Shown in pieces: positions 33,118-35,930 of a DNA stretch of 35,930 bases. Position numbers and translations under genes: made by a program. The notes beneath the pieces were generated by a model, which was not told where the DNA came from, searched no databases, and saw only the letters and a program-made list of their open reading frames with translations. The stretch is from an uncultured Bacteroidaceae bacterium. GTDB taxonomy: Bacteria > Bacteroidota > Bacteroidia > Bacteroidales > Bacteroidaceae. The DNA lies in contig CAJGCU010000007.1 of the NCBI GenBank assembly GCA_904501945.1, positions 1 through 35,930 on the forward strand. Reading direction: 5' to 3'. The stretch's first letter is position 1, and the number at the start of each line of letters is the position of its first letter.

Positions 33118-33152
33118 TGTTGTCTGAATCTTTGCTTGTCTATGATTGAACA

Positions 33153-33235
33153 GTAAAAAATCGGGGCAAAGACCCATGCAACTCCACGCGAGAGGTGAGT
33201 CTTATCCCAGGCACTTAATACTATTCGCCGGATAA
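33153..33235 (-). promoter_or_regulatory. Candidate transcription attenuator / riboswitch expression platform in the corA leader
   Basis: On the minus strand, GGGATAAGAC (33208-33199) can pair with GTCTTTGCCC (33173-33164), with one 2x2 internal loop, and is followed by CGATTTTTTAC (33163-33153). This is a Rho-independent terminator only 36 bases before the corA ATG. The same GGATAA can instead pair with TTATCC (33235-33230), strengthened by GGC/GCC (33229-33227 with 33212-33210). This is an antiterminator that excludes the terminator. The apical loop of the terminator contains a further hairpin (33181-33200). I do not recognise it as an M-box or other named class. The ligand, Mg2+ or other, is inference from the CorA gene. 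Confidence 0.6.
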
Positions 33236-33309
33236 TCGTCCATAGTTGTTTTTAATTAGTAAATACTCTCTTATTTTCTTATTTAACGCCAACAGGCTGA
33301 AATCGGCCA

Positions 33310-33340
33310 CAAAGGTAATAATTTATTTTTTACAAACAAA
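33310..33340 (-). promoter_or_regulatory. Promoter of corA
   Basis: On the minus strand, TTTG (33340-33337), a 19-base spacer and TACCTTTG (33317-33310). This is a full match to the Bacteroidota consensus. Transcription should start near 33303, about 185 bases before the corA ATG. Confidence 0.75.
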
Positions 33341-33412
33341 AAAACACGTTACCGAAATCTCTGCTTGAAAAAAACTTTATTCTATTGTATTCATTATTAG
33401 CCTCATTTTATG

Positions 33413-33420
33413 TAACTTTG
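33413..33420 (+). promoter_or_regulatory. -7 element of the ccs gene
   Basis: TAACTTTG matches TAnnTTTG, 43 bases before the ATG at 33463. The upstream element is not clear. Confidence 0.45.
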
Positions 33421-33462
33421 TATCCTAATATTCCTAACAAAAGGGAAACATTACTTTTTCTG

Positions 33463-34926
33463 ATGACAAAACTCAAGAACATAGAAAGACATCTCCAGCG
33501 TATTGCTTTCGTGCTTTACACCCTACTTATCATCATCATGGGCATTGCCACATTTGTTGAAAATAGTACAAGCGCAGCAACTGCTAAAAAAAATCATCTA
33601 TAATAGTTGGTGGTTCTTGTCATTATGGATACTAGCCATCACCACCTCGCTAACTTGCTTGCCCAAACATTTCCGCTGGCTATTACGCCTCATACAAAAA
33701 TTAAAGAGTAAACTCTTCTTCGCCTGCTTCATTCTCTTTTTGCCTATCAATACGATGGCTACAGACACACATATTGTTGAGCGAGCACAGGCGGATTCTT
33801 TACGCAGCATTCAAGTCATCTACAATGACCGGTTGTGTCCTCTCAACACACCAGCTAGTGACTTTATCGTCAAATTATCAGGGAAACACTCTTTTCAAGG
33901 CCTTACAGCCGAACAAATCATACTCTCTTGGATTTCTTATCCTCAAGTTTGGAATAACATACCTATCATTAAAGTTAAACAAGATAACATCAAAAAACAC
34001 TTGGGAACAAATGGGGATTATGCTAGTTTCTTCGACTTCTTTGACGAGAATGAAAACTATCGCTTCTCCTCAGGGCAATACCCTGACATAGAAGAAAAGC
34101 TGACACTCGTCCTTCTGCAAACAAGAGGTTCTTTCTTCGAATGGCTGCCCGAGGGTGTCCAACCGCTATCAAAAAGCAAAGTGAAAGCAGAATTGCTCTA
34201 CAATGATATACCCTGGAACACACTACTCTTCTCGTCATGTTTCATCTTGGCTTTCATCATCTTTTTCCTTCGCCTAAAAAACAAAGTCGCAACAAAAAAG
34301 ACACATTATACCATATTAGCAGCAAAACTCTCGCTCACATTAATTCTATCAATCTCATTAGCTATTCGCTGGTATATATCCGAGCACATACCTCTCTCTA
34401 ATACATACGAGACACTACAAGTCATTGCCCTCACATCTCTTGTCCTTGCTTGTTTTATGCACAACCAAGCAACTGCAGCCCTGATTGTTGCAGGAGCAAC
34501 ATTGCTGGTTGCCCATATTAGCGCGCTCGACCCTCAAGTCTCTTCACTCACACCGATTCTACAAAGTCCGTGGCTATCTTCACACGTCACCACCATCATG
34601 ATTTCTTACTGCCTATTTGCCATGCTCCTTGTTCGTCCAGACCGCACCATGCTCATCTGGGCAGAGGTTCTGCTGGCAACAGGCATCATTTTGGGAGCCA
34701 TTTGGGCAAAAACAGCATGGGGTACTGGCATTGGGATCCCAAAGAAACATGGGCACTCATCACTTTACTCATCTACATCTATCCGCTCCATCCTGGCATA
34801 CTACCGTGGTTTCGCGATGAAAGAAACATGAAACTCTATCTCCGTTTGGCATTCCTCAGCGTTTTAATGACTTATTTTGGTTGCAATTACCTGCTTACAG
34901 GCATGCACAGCTATGCAGGAACCTGA
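33463..34926 (+). pseudogene. ResB/CcsA-type cytochrome c assembly protein, interrupted by two frameshifts
   Basis: The parts add up to one fused ResB-CcsA (CcsBA) haem-export and ligation protein of about 487 residues. Frame 1 (33463-33603) gives the first ResB membrane helix (LLIIIMGIATFVEN) and stops. The homology continues in the next frame (IYNSWWFLSLWILA), entered at a run of eight A (33586-33593); seven A would keep the frame. That frame carries the periplasmic part and the CcsA helices up to GAIWAKTAWG. At GGGG (34719-34722) the homology returns to frame 1, giving YWHWDPKETW (the haem-binding WWD-type motif) and HSYAG. Five G would keep the frame. The gene is either a true pseudogene, subject to slippage, or affected by two sequencing errors. 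It is on the short side for fused CcsBA. Confidence 0.8.
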
Positions 34927-35022
34927 TATTTTGAGACATCGCAACAAACAATAAAAACAAGTGCACCAAACGTAAAAACACAAAATCTCGTCCGAACACA
35001 CATATATATAAAATTTAATTAC

Positions 35023-35030
35023 TATCTTTG
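35023..35030 (+). promoter_or_regulatory. -7 element directly before the Rid-like gene
   Basis: TATCTTTG matches TAnnTTTG and ends only 9 bases before the ATG at 35040. This predicts a very short leader. No upstream TTTG is found at 19-20 bases. Confidence 0.45.
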
Positions 35031-35039
35031 CATCCAGTT

Positions 35040-35930
35040 ATGGAACATCATTCAATAGATATAGAAGATTTAGGAGCCAGAATAGAGCTGACAAGCTTTT
35101 CTGCAGGCGAGGTGACCGAGATTCACGCCATGTTACACATTGAATCACGAGGCGAACTTTTTGAAGCACAAATAAATCGCATACAAGAAGCAGAAAAGGC
35201 ACTCATGCAATCAAAACAAGCTTCTGGTACAAAAGCTGTTTTCAAACGTTATTTTCTCAGCGATGCAACCAATCAGGCGTCTCTCATCAGCAATGCCGAT
35301 GATTGTACAGTTTCCTACATACAGCAACCGCCTCTCGACGGCTCAAAAGTTGCTTTGTGGATTTATCTCCAAAAAGGGACTGATATCTGCAACATGAATG
35401 GAGCCACCATTGTTACACATAATGGATACAAGCACATCTGGACAATGGGTATTACCGACACAAGTGCCGACACATCCTATATGCAGACGTGGAAAACTTT
35501 ATTCACATACATAGATACGCTCAAACTTTTCAATGCCACTCTCAAAGACAACTGCATCCGTACATGGTTCTTCGTTCGCGATGTTGACACTCAATATGGA
35601 GGTCTCGTCAAATCAAGACGTGAATGTTTCGTTGAACAAGGCCTAACCCAAGATACTCACTATATCTCATCAACAGGAATAGGAGGAACGCCAGCCAACC
35701 CCAAAGCACTCGTGCAAATGGAAAGCTATGCTCTTACGGGATTTGACCCACAGCAGCAACGCTATCTCTATGCACCAACACACCTGAACAAGACTTACGA
35801 ATATGGTGTTACATTCGAACGCGGCACACTCATGCAGTATGGAGATCGTAACCACATCTACATATCAGGAACAGCATCCATCAACAACAAAGGCGAAGTT
35901 GTCCACATAGGCAATATAAACTTGCAAACC
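35040..35930 (+). CDS. Rid-like (YjgF/chorismatase-like) protein, 3' end outside window
   Basis: 297 codons are visible, open to the last base. It begins MEHHSIDIEDLGARIELTSF. The middle has WFFVRDVDTQYGGLVKSRREC and GGTPANPKALVQMESYAL. Near the window end comes YISGTASINNKGEVVHIGN. The SGTAS block and the preceding layout resemble the C-terminal Rid/YjgF-fold half of FkbO/Hyg5-type chorismatases and of Bacteroidota proteins labelled Rid family hydrolases. The reaction cannot be read from the sequence. No signal peptide or membrane segment is present, so it is cytosolic. It lies 113 bases after the ccs pseudogene with its own promoter element. Confidence 0.65.
   Translation, partial: MEHHSIDIEDLGARIELTSFSAGEVTEIHAMLHIESRGELFEAQINRIQEAEKALMQSKQASGTKAVFKRYFLSDATNQASLISNADDCTVSYIQQPPLDGSKVALWIYLQKGTDICNMNGATIVTHNGYKHIWTMGITDTSADTSYMQTWKTLFTYIDTLKLFNATLKDNCIRTWFFVRDVDTQYGGLVKSRRECFVEQGLTQDTHYISSTGIGGTPANPKALVQMESYALTGFDPQQQRYLYAPTHLNKTYEYGVTFERGTLMQYGDRNHIYISGTASINNKGEVVHIGNINLQT

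Noticed and set aside
33118..33177. An N-terminal extension of CorA from the ATG at 33177
   Set aside because: That ATG lies within the terminator-like stem of the leader, the added residues look unlike CorA, and the family start is at 33117.

Overview
The window looks like a chromosomal segment of a member of the Bacteroidales, most likely Prevotella or a close relative. This is inferred from three things. Many promoters fit the Bacteroidota pattern (TTTG or TTG, about 19-20 bases, then TAnnTTTG). Ribosome binding sites are weak or absent. The gene set is typical of the order: an ilvD-ilvB-ilvN-ilvC cluster, serC-serA-DUF1015, lipoproteins with an acidic stretch after the lipobox cysteine, and a GH51/CE2/CE6 arabinoxylan gene set. 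I see no phage, transposase, CRISPR array, tRNA or rRNA.

Layout. 1-890 (-): a CE6-type acetylxylan esterase cut by the window edge. 1191-1640 (+): a small periplasmic PepSY-like protein. 1844-7235 (-): the branched-chain amino acid operon ilvD-ilvB-ilvN-ilvC. 7449-8051 (-): riboflavin synthase. 8159-12191 (+): a lipoprotein, a GH51 arabinofuranosidase and a CE2 esterase in one likely operon. 12506-13152 (+): ribosomal proteins L21 and L27 behind a strong promoter and a foldable leader. 13353-14000 (+): endonuclease III. 14015-19684 (-): a sensor operon made of a 1399-residue double kinase, a NarL-like response regulator and a small AbgT-like membrane protein. 19925-27028 (-): MORN protein, SuhB-like phosphatase, YhcH/TabA-like protein, glycogen branching enzyme, a membrane protein and a MATE exporter, closely packed. 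27381-32015 (-): the serine genes serC-serA, then DUF1015 and an IMPACT/YigZ protein. 32191-33117 (-): CorA behind a long leader with an attenuator-like fold. 33463-34926 (+): a ResB/CcsA-type cytochrome c assembly gene broken by two single-base frameshifts. 35040-35930 (+): a Rid-like protein that runs off the end.

How the genes work together. GH51, CE2 and CE6 together fit removal of arabinose and acetyl side groups from xylan, but no SusC/SusD pair is in view. The ilv and ser genes are ordinary biosynthesis, with two lineage-specific twists: an IlvN with a CX2CX2CX2C N-terminal tail, and a SerA with Lys where most family members have the catalytic His.

The most interesting signals are these. 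(1) In the double sensor kinase, the first kinase half keeps its ATP site but lacks the H-box His, while the second half has the His but a broken ATP site. (2) The corA leader contains mutually exclusive terminator and antiterminator stems. (3) A 23-base-period tandem element built on a CGTAATTACG-like palindrome occurs in three intergenic regions, and a fourth has the same period with another core. (4) A set of stem-loops ending in a terminator-like hairpin lies beside DUF1015. (5) The ccs gene carries a pair of homopolymer frameshifts.
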